From Paracoccus tegillarcae (lineage in GTDB: Bacteria; Pseudomonadota; Alphaproteobacteria; Rhodobacterales; Rhodobacteraceae), in contig NZ_CP025408.1 in the NCBI RefSeq assembly GCF_002847305.1, forward strand, positions 728,001 through 792,000: DNA of 64,000 bases, written 5' to 3'. Under the pieces are notes generated by a model. It was given only the letters and a program-made list of their open reading frames with translations. It was not told the DNA's origin and ran no database searches. Below are positions 53,707 through 62,211 of the stretch, in pieces (within the stretch, counting starts at the first letter, position 1; the number at the start of each line of letters is the position of its first letter). Made by a program: the position numbers and the translations under genes.

Positions 53707-55743
53707 TCAGAGGACCTTTACCAGCCGCAGCGCGTCATAGATCGCCGCATGGGTGTTTCGCGCGGAAACGGCATCGCCAATGCGGAACAGCTGATAGGTG
53801 CCGTTCGGGTTCCGGACGACCTCTTGGGCGCTGCCGTCGACCAGCGCCTCGTAATCCACCTCGCCCAGATTGCTCGATTGATCGCGCAGATCGAAATAGA
53901 CATCATCGAAGGGCCGGGTGCCGTGGTTGACCACGACCTGATCGACCTGCCGTTCACGCGTGACACCGCCGTAATCGGTGCCAAGGATCGCCACCAGACC
54001 GTTGCCGTCGCGGCGGACGGCATCCAGTTTCCAGGTCACGGTGAAGGTCACGTCGCGCTTTTGCAGGGCGCGGATAAAGGGGGTCAGCGACATTGCCATG
54101 ACCTCGGAGGCAAAGCTGCGGTCGCGGGTCACGATTTCAACCTTGGCGCCCGTTTCGGCGATCTTTTCGGCAGCCTGCAATCCGGCATAATCGCCGGCAT
54201 CGTCATAGATCAGCACGCTGCGTCCCGGCTGCGCATCGCCTGACAGAATGTCCCATGCGGATACGACCAGATCATTGCCGTCATCCAGAACGTCTGTATG
54301 CGGCAAACCGCCCGTCGCCACGATCACCACGTCGGGCTCGCCCGCGGCGATCACCTCGGGATCGGCAAAGCTGTTATAGTGGAAGGTCACGCCCATGCGT
54401 TCGCATTCCGACAGCCGCCACTGGATGATCTGCATCATCTCTGCGCGCCGCTTGCTTTGGGCTGCAAGGCGGATCTGGCCGCCGGCATGGTTGGCGGCTT
54501 CGTGTACGATCACCTCATGGCCGCGCTCGGCGGCGACACGGGCGGCCTCGACCCCGGCGGGGCCTGCGCCGATGACGATCACGCGGCGCTTTTCATTGGC
54601 CTTCGGGACAATCTGCGGCTGTTCCAGTTCTCGCCCGGTGGCGGGGTTGTGCAGGCACAGTGCCATGCCACCCTGATAGATGCGATCAAGACAGTAATTC
54701 GCGCCAACGCAGGGGCGGATGCGGTCCTCTTCACCGCGCAGGATCTTGGCGACGATATGCGGGTCGGCCATGTGGGCGCGCGTCATGCCGACCATGTCCA
54801 GCTTGCCCGATGCGATGGCATGGCGGGCGGTCGCGACGTCTTGGATCTTGGCGGCGTGAAAGGTTGGGAAATTGGTCGCGGCGCGCACCTCGCCCGCGAA
54901 ATCCAAAAACGGTGCGCTTGGCATCCCCTGCACCGGGATCACATCGGTCAGCCCGGCATCGGTGTCGATATGACCTTTGATGACGTTCAGGAAATCGATC
55001 ATGCCGCTGTCCTTGAGACGGCGCGAGATTTCAAGGCCGTCCGCTTTGGTCAACCCGCCTGCAAGATCCTCATCGCCGGTATAGCGGATGCCGACGATGA
55101 ATTCGTCGCCCACCCGCGCCCGGATCGCCTTGAGCGTCTCGAAGGTAAAGCGCAGGCGGTTGTCCAGACTGCCGCCGTAAGGACCATCGAGATCATTGGT
55201 CAGCGGCGACCAGAACTGGTCCATCAGATGGCCGTAAGCCTGCAATTCGATCCCGTCCAACCCGGCCTCTTTCATGCGCTCGGCGGCATCGGCGTAATCT
55301 TCGATGATGCGGGCGATATCCCAATCCTCGACCTTCTTGGGGAACGCCTTGTGCGAGGCCTCGCGTTCCTGGCTGGACGACACCACCGGCAGCCAATCGG
55401 CCTTGTCCCAACGGGTCCGGCGGCCCAGATGGGTCAGCTGGATCATGACCGCACAGTCATGTTCATGCACCTCGTCAGTCAGCTGCTTCATCCAGCCGAC
55501 GACCTCGTCTTTCCAGGCCAGGATATTGTTGAAGACCGGCGGACTGTCACGCGCGACCGAGGCCGAGCCCGCCGTCATCGTCATGGCAACCCCGGCCCGC
55601 GCGCGTTCGACATGATAGGCGCGGTAACGTTCCTTGGGCATCCCGTCCTCGGGATAGGCGGGCTCGTGGCTGGTGATCATCAGCCGGTTCTTCAGCGTCA
55701 GATGTTTTAGCTTGTAGGGCTGGAAAAGTGGATCGCTTGACAT
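53707..55743 (-). CDS. FMN/4Fe-4S/FAD-dependent NADH:flavin oxidoreductase (2,4-dienoyl-CoA reductase / N-methylproline demethylase-like)
   Basis: The 678-residue protein has an old-yellow-enzyme TIM barrel (1-360; LKNRLMITSHEPAY, YGHLMDQFWSPLTN), a Cys cluster for 4Fe-4S (CVGANYC, then ALCLHNP), and a C-terminal FAD/NAD part with VIVIGAGPAGVEAARVA near 390. This is the trimethylamine dehydrogenase/DgcA/dienoyl-CoA reductase architecture. N-methyl demethylation or reduction of an unsaturated acyl compound are both possible. It is divergent from a TetR gene that probably controls it. Confidence 0.85.
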   Translation of the reverse strand: MSSDPLFQPYKLKHLTLKNRLMITSHEPAYPEDGMPKERYRAYHVERARAGVAMTMTAGSASVARDSPPVFNNILAWKDEVVGWMKQLTDEVHEHDCAVMIQLTHLGRRTRWDKADWLPVVSSSQEREASHKAFPKKVEDWDIARIIEDYADAAERMKEAGLDGIELQAYGHLMDQFWSPLTNDLDGPYGGSLDNRLRFTFETLKAIRARVGDEFIVGIRYTGDEDLAGGLTKADGLEISRRLKDSGMIDFLNVIKGHIDTDAGLTDVIPVQGMPSAPFLDFAGEVRAATNFPTFHAAKIQDVATARHAIASGKLDMVGMTRAHMADPHIVAKILRGEEDRIRPCVGANYCLDRIYQGGMALCLHNPATGRELEQPQIVPKANEKRRVIVIGAGPAGVEAARVAAERGHEVIVHEAANHAGGQIRLAAQSKRRAEMMQIIQWRLSECERMGVTFHYNSFADPEVIAAGEPDVVIVATGGLPHTDVLDDGNDLVVSAWDILSGDAQPGRSVLIYDDAGDYAGLQAAEKIAETGAKVEIVTRDRSFASEVMAMSLTPFIRALQKRDVTFTVTWKLDAVRRDGNGLVAILGTDYGGVTRERQVDQVVVNHGTRPFDDVYFDLRDQSSNLGEVDYEALVDGSAQEVVRNPNGTYQLFRIGDAVSARNTHAAIYDALRLVKVL

Positions 55744-55782
55744 CGCCTGCCTCCCTGAGATGGGCGAGATTTCCCAAAAATA

Positions 55783-55794
55783 GACAGTTATGTC
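55783..55794. promoter_or_regulatory. Candidate TetR operator overlapping a -35 box
   Basis: The dyad GACA-GTTA-TGTC lies 40 bases before the flavin oxidoreductase ATG and 65 bases before the TetR ATG. On the minus strand it overlaps TTGACA, a consensus -35 box, a good position for repression. The surrounding 55 bases are AT-rich. Confidence 0.5.
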
Positions 55795-55858
55795 AATTTA
55801 AAAATCATTACTGTATATTTTCTTGCCAGCGCCGCCCGGCTCGGCTATTTGTCCGGGC

Positions 55859-56536
55859 ATGGATAAGCCCACGCCCCCTATCGATGATGAAAGCGCGACT
55901 GGCTGGCGTGGCTCGCGCGCGGTCTGGCTGCAGGCGGCAAGGCAGGCATTTCTGGAATCGGGCCTTGATGCGGTAAAGATCCAGCCGCTTGCTGCACGGC
56001 TGGATATCTCGCGGGCGAGTTTTTACTGGTTTTTCAAGGATCGCGGCGCGCTGCTGGATGCGTTGCTGGAAGAATGGCAGACCAAGAATACCGGCGCCTT
56101 TGTCGATGCCTGCACCGCCTATGCGGAAACCATAGCCGAGGCGATGCTGAACCTGATCACGGTGTTCCATGACGAGGCGCTGTTCGAGCCTCAGCTTGAT
56201 TTCGCCGTGCGAGGCTGGGCGCATCAATCCGACGCGGTGATGGCGCGCGTCAACGCCGAGGACGAGCAGCGATTGCAGGCGATCCGCGCCTTGTTCGAGC
56301 GGTTTGGTTTTGCGCCTGACGATGCCGATGTCCGCGCGCGCACCGTTTATCTGGTCCAGATCGGATATATCTCGATGCAGATGCGCGAAGATCCGGGCAT
56401 CCGCATGGCGCGTGTACCGGGCTATGTGCGGATCTATTGCGGCCAGGATGCCACCCCCAGCGAGTTGGCCCGATTTCACGCAAGATTGCAGTTCGCTGCG
56501 GACCGTGGTGGAAGGACCTCCGCGACGTCTGCCTGA
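55859..56536 (+). CDS. TetR/AcrR-family regulator
   Basis: The 225-residue protein has an N-terminal TetR helix-turn-helix (SRAVWLQAARQAFLESGLDA, ARLDISRASFYWFFKDR) and a helical ligand domain. It is divergent from the large flavin oxidoreductase, with a small dyad between them, so local repression of that gene is likely. The ATG at 55859 gives the usual N-terminal length; a longer frame adds 12 poor residues. Confidence 0.88.
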   Translation: MDKPTPPIDDESATGWRGSRAVWLQAARQAFLESGLDAVKIQPLAARLDISRASFYWFFKDRGALLDALLEEWQTKNTGAFVDACTAYAETIAEAMLNLITVFHDEALFEPQLDFAVRGWAHQSDAVMARVNAEDEQRLQAIRALFERFGFAPDDADVRARTVYLVQIGYISMQMREDPGIRMARVPGYVRIYCGQDATPSELARFHARLQFAADRGGRTSATSA

Positions 56537-56627
56537 CAGCGCGAAGGGGTTTGGCCCTTTCAGGGTCTGCAAAGTCCAGCGCCTCCAGGGCCATCCCTCG
56601 CGGACCTTGGCATAGGATCAGCCGCGC

Positions 56628-57503
56628 CTAGATCTTCAACAGCCGCCGCGCGTTTTCCTTCAGGATCAGCGGCTTGACCTCATCCTTGATGCCGATTGCA
56701 TCGAAATCCTTCAGCCACCGGTCGGGCGTGATCGCGGGCCAGTCACTGCCGAATAGCATCTTGTTCTTCAGGATCGAATTGGCATAGCGCACGAACAATG
56801 GCGGGAAATATTTGGGCGACCAGCCAGACATGTCGATATAGACGTTGGGTTTGTGCTGAGCGACCGACAGCCCCTCTTCCGTCCAGGGAAAGGAAGGATG
56901 CGCAAGGACGATCGGCATGTCGGGGAAATCGACTGCGACATCATCGACGAACATCGGGTTGGAATATTTCAGCCGCATCCCCATGCCGCCGCGCATGCCC
57001 GAGCCGACCCCCGTCTGGCCGGTGTGAAACAGCGCAATGGCGCCTTCTTCGGCGATGGCCTCGTATAGCACATAGGCCGAGCGATCATTAGGGTAAAAGC
57101 CCTGCATCGTCGGATGGAACTTGAACCCGCGCACGCCGAATTCTCGCACCAGCCGCCGCGCCTCTCGTGCGCCGGCCTTGCCTTTGGCGGGGTCGATCGA
57201 GGCGAAGGGGATCAGGATGTCGTCATTCTCGGCAGCGATCTGGGCGACTTCTTCATTGGAATAGCGGCGGAACCCGGTTTCGCGCTCGCCATCAACCGGA
57301 AAGATCACCGCCCCGATCTTGCGCTCGCGGTAATAGGCGGCTGTCTCCTGCACCGTCGGCAGCATGCCCTTGGCACCAGCCGGATTGCGGAAATAGGCGG
57401 CCATTCCGGTTTGAAACTCGTCATAGCCGTCGTCGCGCGGCCCGCAGCAGGGCTCTTCGGCATGGGTGTGGATGTCGATGGCGATCAGGTCGTCGATATT
57501 CAT
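56628..57503 (-). CDS. Amidohydrolase family protein (COG2159), possible 4-hydroxyphenyl-beta-ketoacyl-CoA hydrolase
   Basis: The 291-residue TIM-barrel metal hydrolase has IDIHTHAEEPCCG near residue 9, GFKFHPTMQGFYPND, VLAHPSFPW and LFGSDWPAITPD, the ACMSD-like layout. In CoA-dependent beta-oxidation of ferulate in Agrobacterium and related bacteria, a COG2159 hydrolase acts on 4-hydroxyphenyl-beta-ketoacyl-CoA, and the neighbours here (MarR, crotonase, CoA ligase, acyl-CoA dehydrogenase) match. A decarboxylase role is the alternative. It overlaps the MarR gene by 4 bases. Confidence 0.82.
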   Translation of the reverse strand: MNIDDLIAIDIHTHAEEPCCGPRDDGYDEFQTGMAAYFRNPAGAKGMLPTVQETAAYYRERKIGAVIFPVDGERETGFRRYSNEEVAQIAAENDDILIPFASIDPAKGKAGAREARRLVREFGVRGFKFHPTMQGFYPNDRSAYVLYEAIAEEGAIALFHTGQTGVGSGMRGGMGMRLKYSNPMFVDDVAVDFPDMPIVLAHPSFPWTEEGLSVAQHKPNVYIDMSGWSPKYFPPLFVRYANSILKNKMLFGSDWPAITPDRWLKDFDAIGIKDEVKPLILKENARRLLKI

Positions 57504-57964
57504 GGTGTTTCCTCCAGGCCGGTAAATTTACGCAGCAACGCGATCAGTTGCCGGGCTTCGTCAGGGGCAAGCCGATCCGATTCGCGTCCAGCCTGCGCCA
57601 GAACCGCATCGGTATGGCGCGCCACCAGCGCCTCGCCCGTTGGTGTCAGTGTCAGTTCGACCGCGCGGCGGTCATCGTCCGGCACGTGCCGCGCGACCAC
57701 CTTCTGCACTTCGAACCTGCGGATCAGTTTGGTCATATGCGCGCGCTTGATGGACAATCGTTCTGCCAGGATGCCCTGACGAATGCCGGGATTGCGTTGG
57801 ATCACGTAGATCACCGTGAATTCGCCGGGCTTGATCCGCGCGTCTTCCAAGCCCTCGTAGAACATCTCGAACGCCTCGATCTGTGCGAGGCGCAGCAAGA
57901 AACCCAGCGATCCGGTCAGATCGCCCAAGTCGATCGCGCGCGCGGGCTGTTGCGGCAGGCTCAT
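57500..57964 (-). CDS. MarR-type regulator of hydroxycinnamate genes (HcaR/FerR-like)
   Basis: The 154-residue protein has a MarR winged helix (VIQRNPGIRQGILAERL, IKRAHMTKLIRRFE, DDDRRAVELTLT). Members beside hydroxycinnamoyl-CoA genes bind the CoA thioester and derepress the pathway. It is in the middle of the amidohydrolase-MarR-crotonase run, with 4-base overlaps on both sides. The divergent promoter upstream of the crotonase contains a good dyad for it. Confidence 0.88.
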   Translation of the reverse strand: MSLPQQPARAIDLGDLTGSLGFLLRLAQIEAFEMFYEGLEDARIKPGEFTVIYVIQRNPGIRQGILAERLSIKRAHMTKLIRRFEVQKVVARHVPDDDRRAVELTLTPTGEALVARHTDAVLAQAGRESDRLAPDEARQLIALLRKFTGLEETP

Positions 57965-58743
57965 GCCTCGGGCCGTGCGACCTTGGCCGCGCGTTTTTCG
58001 ACAAAAGCGCGCAGACGTTCGCCGGCCTCGGGCGCGGCTGCGGTCATGGCCGAGACAAAGCTTTCCACGAACAGGCCATCGCCGCGGGCCATATCCTGAA
58101 TGCGGGGCAGTGCGTTTATGATGGCATAATTGGACATTTCGGCATTGCCGGCCGCCTTGCGAGCCAGATCAATCGCGGTTGCCCTGGCCTCGTCCGCCGC
58201 CACGACATATTGGCACAGGTTCCAATCCTCGGCCTTGCGCGCTGACAGCGACCGACCGGTCAGCATCATGTCGGTCATCCGCGCCACGCCCATCAGCCGC
58301 GCCACGCGGACAGAGCCGCCGCCGCCGACAAAAATCCCCCGCGTGCCCTCTGGCAACGCGAAGAATGCAGTCTCATCCGCCACCCTGATATGCGCGGCAG
58401 CCGCCAATTCCAGCCCGCCACCAACCACAGCGCCGTGCAAGGCGGCGAAGAAGGGGATGGGGCTTTGTTCCATCTGATCGAAGATCGCATGCCAGCGCCG
58501 CGAATGGTGCACACCTTCGATGGGCGAGCGCCCGACATGCTCTGCCAGATCCAGGCCGGCGCTGAAATGCTCGCCGGTGCCGCAGATCACGGCGGCGCGG
58601 GCTTCGGACTGGGCGCGCTCAATCGCTTGGCGCAATTCCTCGACCATTGGCGCGTTCAGCGCATTTCGTTTCGCGGGCCGATTCAACGTCAGGATCGCGA
58701 CGTTGTCATCCAGCTCATAGCGGACCAGTGCGGTATCGCTCAT
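57961..58743 (-). CDS. Enoyl-CoA hydratase/crotonase (hydroxycinnamoyl-CoA hydratase-like)
   Basis: The 260-residue crotonase has GEHFSAGLDLAEH for the oxyanion hole and HGAVVGGGLELAAAAHIR. The Glu-containing LPEGTRGIFVGGGGS segment forms the second half of the active site. Next to a feruloyl-CoA synthase it should hydrate, and perhaps cleave, feruloyl-, caffeoyl- or coumaroyl-CoA. The ATG at 58743 has GGGAGG before it. Translated with the MarR gene by a 4-base overlap. Confidence 0.88.
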   Translation of the reverse strand: MSDTALVRYELDDNVAILTLNRPAKRNALNAPMVEELRQAIERAQSEARAAVICGTGEHFSAGLDLAEHVGRSPIEGVHHSRRWHAIFDQMEQSPIPFFAALHGAVVGGGLELAAAAHIRVADETAFFALPEGTRGIFVGGGGSVRVARLMGVARMTDMMLTGRSLSARKAEDWNLCQYVVAADEARATAIDLARKAAGNAEMSNYAIINALPRIQDMARGDGLFVESFVSAMTAAAPEAGERLRAFVEKRAAKVARPEA

Positions 58744-58776
58744 GTCATCAACCTCCCTCGTTGCTCTTTTAAAAAG

Positions 58777-58805
58777 GTTTACAAAGAAATTGTTTCCACG
58801 TAAAC
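58777..58805. promoter_or_regulatory. Candidate MarR operator between crotonase and CoA ligase genes
   Basis: Outer arms GTTTAC (58777-58782) and GTAAAC (58800-58805) enclose an inner dyad ACAA-N5-TTGT (58781-58793). The AT-rich nested dyads lie in the 98-base divergent gap, which is the expected place for control of both transcripts by the nearby MarR protein. Confidence 0.5.
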
Positions 58806-58841
58806 AAAAAAAATGCAACGCCCTGGGAGGAGGTGTCTTCG

Positions 58842-60704
58842 ATGACAGCAAACCGTTCCGAAACGCGACCGGATGTACGCGCAGCCAAGGTCTGGAACCC
58901 TGACCTCAAATGGGATGAGCGGACCGACGGCACCACCCTGATCTGGCGCGAGGATGCGCTTGGCGATTATCCCGACCGGCTGACCGATATCATCGATCAC
59001 TGGGCCGAACAGCGCCCCGAACATACCTGGATGGCGCAGCGCGACGGCGATGACTGGCGCCGCGTCAGCTATCGCGAGTTGCGCGATAGCGTGCGCCGGA
59101 TCGGGCAATGGCTGCTGGGTCAGAACCTGTCGGATGAACGGCCGCTGATCATCCTGTCGGGCAACTCGCTTGAGCATGCGCTGATGGCGCTTGGGGCGCA
59201 GTATGTGGGCATTCCATCAGCCGCAATTTCGCCCGCCTATGCGCTGATCTCGACCGATTATGACAAGCTGAAATCCATCACGGAACAGATCACGCCGGGC
59301 GTCGTGTTTGTGCAATCAGCCAGGCCCTTCGCGCCCTCGATCGCGGCGGTGTTCGGGCCTGATATCCCGGTCGTCACGCTGGAAGGCAGCCTCGACACCC
59401 ATCAGACCGTGCCTTGGGCGCAAGTGATTGCGACCGAGGCGGGCAGCGACGTCGATGAGGCGCATCGGGCAGTCGGTCCTGATACGGTCGCGAAATTCCT
59501 GTTCACATCGGGCACCACAGGCAGTCCGAAGGCCGTGATCCAGACCAACCGCATGCTGGCCTCGAACATGGTCATGGTGCAAAACTGCTTTGCCTTCATG
59601 GTCGAAGAACCGCCGGTCATCTGCGATTGGGCGCCCTGGAACCACACCGCCAGCGGCAACAAGGTCTTCAACATGGCGCTGTTCAATGGCGGCACATACT
59701 ACATCGATGAAGGCAAGCCGACACCCAAGGGCATCGCCGAGACGATCCGCAATCTTCGAGAGGTCTCGCCGACCTGGTATTTCAACGTTCCGGCAGGTTT
59801 CGAGGCGCTGGTCCATGCGATGAAGGACGATGACGCGCTGCGCCAAAGCTTTTTCCGTGACCTGCGGATGCTGATGTATGCGGGCGCGGGCATGGCCAGC
59901 CATACCTGGGACGATCTGGAGCGCCTTGCCGTGCAAACGGTTGGCGAAAGGATCCGCATCGTCACCGGCCTCGGCGCAACGGAAACCGCGCCCTTCGCCA
60001 TGCAATGCGTCGATCCGAAGGACGCGCCGGGCAATATCGGCGTTCCCGCGAGCGGCGTGACGCTGAAACTGGTACCGACCGGCGACAAGCTTGAGGTCCG
60101 GGTAAAGGGGCCGAACGTGACGCCGGGCTATTGGCGCGCACCAAAGTTGACTCAGGATGCGTTTGACGAAGAGGGGTTCTATCGCCTTGGCGACGCGCTG
60201 CGCTATGCGGTGCCGGGTGATCCGACGCAAGGCTTTTACTTCGATGGGCGGATCGCCGAAAACTTCAAGCTGCAAACCGGCACATGGGTCGCGGTGGGCG
60301 CCTTGCGCGCAAAGATCGTCGATCAGATGGGCGGGCTTGTCAGCGATGCGGTGATTGTAGGCGAAAACCGCGACGCGCTGGCGGCGTTTCTGGTTCCGTC
60401 CCTGTCCGCGATGCGCGCGCTCGTCCCTGACGGCACGCCTGACGACGAGGTGCCTGGCCACCCCGCCGTCCGCGCCCGCATCGCCCAGCATCTGGCTGGC
60501 CATGTAGCAGCGTCCACGGGATCGGCCACGCGGATTTCGCGGGTCATGGTTCTGACCGAACCGCTTAGCCTTGATCGCGGCGAGGTCACCGACAAGGGCT
60601 CGGTCAATCAGCGCGCGGTGCTGCGCAACCGGGCCGATCTGGTTGAACGGATGTATGAGGACACGCCCGAGGTGATCCTGCCAGAGGCACCGTCAGCGGG
60701 CTAA
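58842..60704 (+). CDS. fcs: Feruloyl-CoA synthase-like acyl-CoA ligase
   Basis: The 620-residue ANL-family ligase has the AMP motif LFTSGTTGSPKAVI near residue 223, the WAPWNHTASGNK active-site segment typical of feruloyl-CoA synthases, GLGATETAPFA and the hinge YRLGDALRY. It would activate hydroxycinnamic acids to CoA thioesters with ATP. GGAGGAGG lies 7 bases before ATG 58842; a GTG three codons earlier lies inside that site. It faces the crotonase gene and converges on an acyl-CoA dehydrogenase gene. Confidence 0.88.
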   Translation: MTANRSETRPDVRAAKVWNPDLKWDERTDGTTLIWREDALGDYPDRLTDIIDHWAEQRPEHTWMAQRDGDDWRRVSYRELRDSVRRIGQWLLGQNLSDERPLIILSGNSLEHALMALGAQYVGIPSAAISPAYALISTDYDKLKSITEQITPGVVFVQSARPFAPSIAAVFGPDIPVVTLEGSLDTHQTVPWAQVIATEAGSDVDEAHRAVGPDTVAKFLFTSGTTGSPKAVIQTNRMLASNMVMVQNCFAFMVEEPPVICDWAPWNHTASGNKVFNMALFNGGTYYIDEGKPTPKGIAETIRNLREVSPTWYFNVPAGFEALVHAMKDDDALRQSFFRDLRMLMYAGAGMASHTWDDLERLAVQTVGERIRIVTGLGATETAPFAMQCVDPKDAPGNIGVPASGVTLKLVPTGDKLEVRVKGPNVTPGYWRAPKLTQDAFDEEGFYRLGDALRYAVPGDPTQGFYFDGRIAENFKLQTGTWVAVGALRAKIVDQMGGLVSDAVIVGENRDALAAFLVPSLSAMRALVPDGTPDDEVPGHPAVRARIAQHLAGHVAASTGSATRISRVMVLTEPLSLDRGEVTDKGSVNQRAVLRNRADLVERMYEDTPEVILPEAPSAG

Positions 60705-60719
60705 ATGTCCGCTGCGGCC

Positions 60720-62204
60720 TCAGGCATCCAGCCTAAGCAGAACGGCGCGGCTCAACAGGGTCGCGCTGTCATGTGCGAACTGATCGGCGCGCGCCCTTGC
60801 ATCACCCGCCTGCGCGATTTCAAGCGCGGTCGCCTGCCATTGCTGCGCCCGCCCCGCCAGTTCGGCATCATCCGGGGCCAGTCTGACAACCAGATCCACG
60901 AAAGCCGGGATCGCCGCGCCGCCATCGAGCCGCAATCCGCGTGTGGCCAGCGTCAGTGCGTGAATGCCGTTGGCGCCCTCGTAAATCGCGGTGATGCGCG
61001 CGTCGCGCCACACCTGCGACATCCCGTATTCCTCGAGATAGCCGTAACCGCCAAGGATCTGGATACCCAGATCGGCGGACCGAATGCCCGCCTCGCTGCC
61101 ATGGATCTTGCACAGCGGGGTCAGAAATTCGACCAGCGCCGGGCAATCGCCGCGCTCGATCTGCGCCAGCGCCAGATGGCACATCCCGCGCGCACCACGG
61201 GCAAGCGTGCGTTGCTCGGCCAACATGCGCTGAACGTCGGGGTGATCGGACAGGGCTGCAGGGCTGCCATCGGGCATTCGGCCCTGCTGACGATCAGCGG
61301 CATAGGCCGCCGCGATGGCATGGGCGCGCGCGGCATGGGCCACGCCCTGCAGGGCCACGTCCAGACGTGCATGGTTCATCATGGTGAACATTGCGGCCAA
61401 GCCGCGCCCCTCAACGCCGATCAGCTCTGCGCGCGCACCGTCGAATTCCATCTGGCAAGTAGGCGAGGCATGCAGGCCCAGCTTTTCCTCGATCCGGGTG
61501 ACCGAGACGCTGTTGCGGATACCGTCAATTTCGGATGGACAAAGAAACAGCGACAGTCCTTTGACGCCATCCTCGGGCTTGCCGGTCCGCGCCAGCACCA
61601 GATGCAGGATCCCGCGCGAGATGTCCTGATCGCCGCCCGAGATAAAGATCTTTTGCCCGTCGATCCGCCAGCTTTCACCATCGGGCCGGGCGCGCGTGCG
61701 AATTTGCGACAGGTCAGAGCCTGCGCCAGCCTCGGTCAGCGCCATGCTGGACAGCCATTCCCCGGCGACCAGGCGCGGAATGAACCGCGCCTGCTGATCT
61801 GTGGTGCCATGCGCCAGCAAGGTCGACACGGTCCCCGGCACAAGTCCGGTCACCATTTGCAACGCGTGGTTTGCACCCGAGAATATCTCGGACAGCGCGG
61901 CGGCGGTCAGGTGATCCATGTCCTGCCCGCCGAACGCCTCAGGCGCTGTCAGTCCCTGCCAGCCATCCTCACCCAGCCGGGCGAAAGCGTCTGAAAATCC
62001 CGCCGGCATCCGCACCCGGCCATTTTCCAACCGACACCCTTGTTGGTCGCCGGTGGCATTCAGGGGCGCAAGCACCCCCTCTGCAAGGCTTGCAAAATGG
62101 CGGGCGATTTCCTCTGACAGGTCTGCGTCCCAGCCGGGCAAGTCACCGGCAAGGCTGCGCAGGCTGTGGAAGATATCGTCAAGCGGGGCCTGAAACGGTG
62201 TCAT
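60720..62204 (-). CDS. Acyl-CoA dehydrogenase
   Basis: The 494-residue flavoprotein has MALTEAGAGSDLSQIRT, the FAD/ETF region DGQKIFISGGDQD and the C-terminal AIYEGANGIHALTL with the catalytic Glu. It matches the longer FadE-type dehydrogenases. A likely role is saturation or desaturation of side chains such as dihydro-hydroxycinnamoyl-CoA, feeding the crotonase. ATG at 62204 has GAGG 7 bases before. Eight bases separate it from the esterase gene upstream, so the two are co-transcribed. Confidence 0.9.
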   Translation of the reverse strand: MTPFQAPLDDIFHSLRSLAGDLPGWDADLSEEIARHFASLAEGVLAPLNATGDQQGCRLENGRVRMPAGFSDAFARLGEDGWQGLTAPEAFGGQDMDHLTAAALSEIFSGANHALQMVTGLVPGTVSTLLAHGTTDQQARFIPRLVAGEWLSSMALTEAGAGSDLSQIRTRARPDGESWRIDGQKIFISGGDQDISRGILHLVLARTGKPEDGVKGLSLFLCPSEIDGIRNSVSVTRIEEKLGLHASPTCQMEFDGARAELIGVEGRGLAAMFTMMNHARLDVALQGVAHAARAHAIAAAYAADRQQGRMPDGSPAALSDHPDVQRMLAEQRTLARGARGMCHLALAQIERGDCPALVEFLTPLCKIHGSEAGIRSADLGIQILGGYGYLEEYGMSQVWRDARITAIYEGANGIHALTLATRGLRLDGGAAIPAFVDLVVRLAPDDAELAGRAQQWQATALEIAQAGDARARADQFAHDSATLLSRAVLLRLDA

Positions 62205-62211
62205 GCAAACC

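Noticed and set aside
54298..55710. 470-residue plus-strand open frame
   Set aside because: Antisense of the flavin oxidoreductase; sequence is His/Asp/Arg-rich as expected for a complement of high-GC coding DNA.
59316..60503. 395-residue minus-strand open frame
   Set aside because: Antisense of the CoA ligase; no recognisable domain and no start signal.
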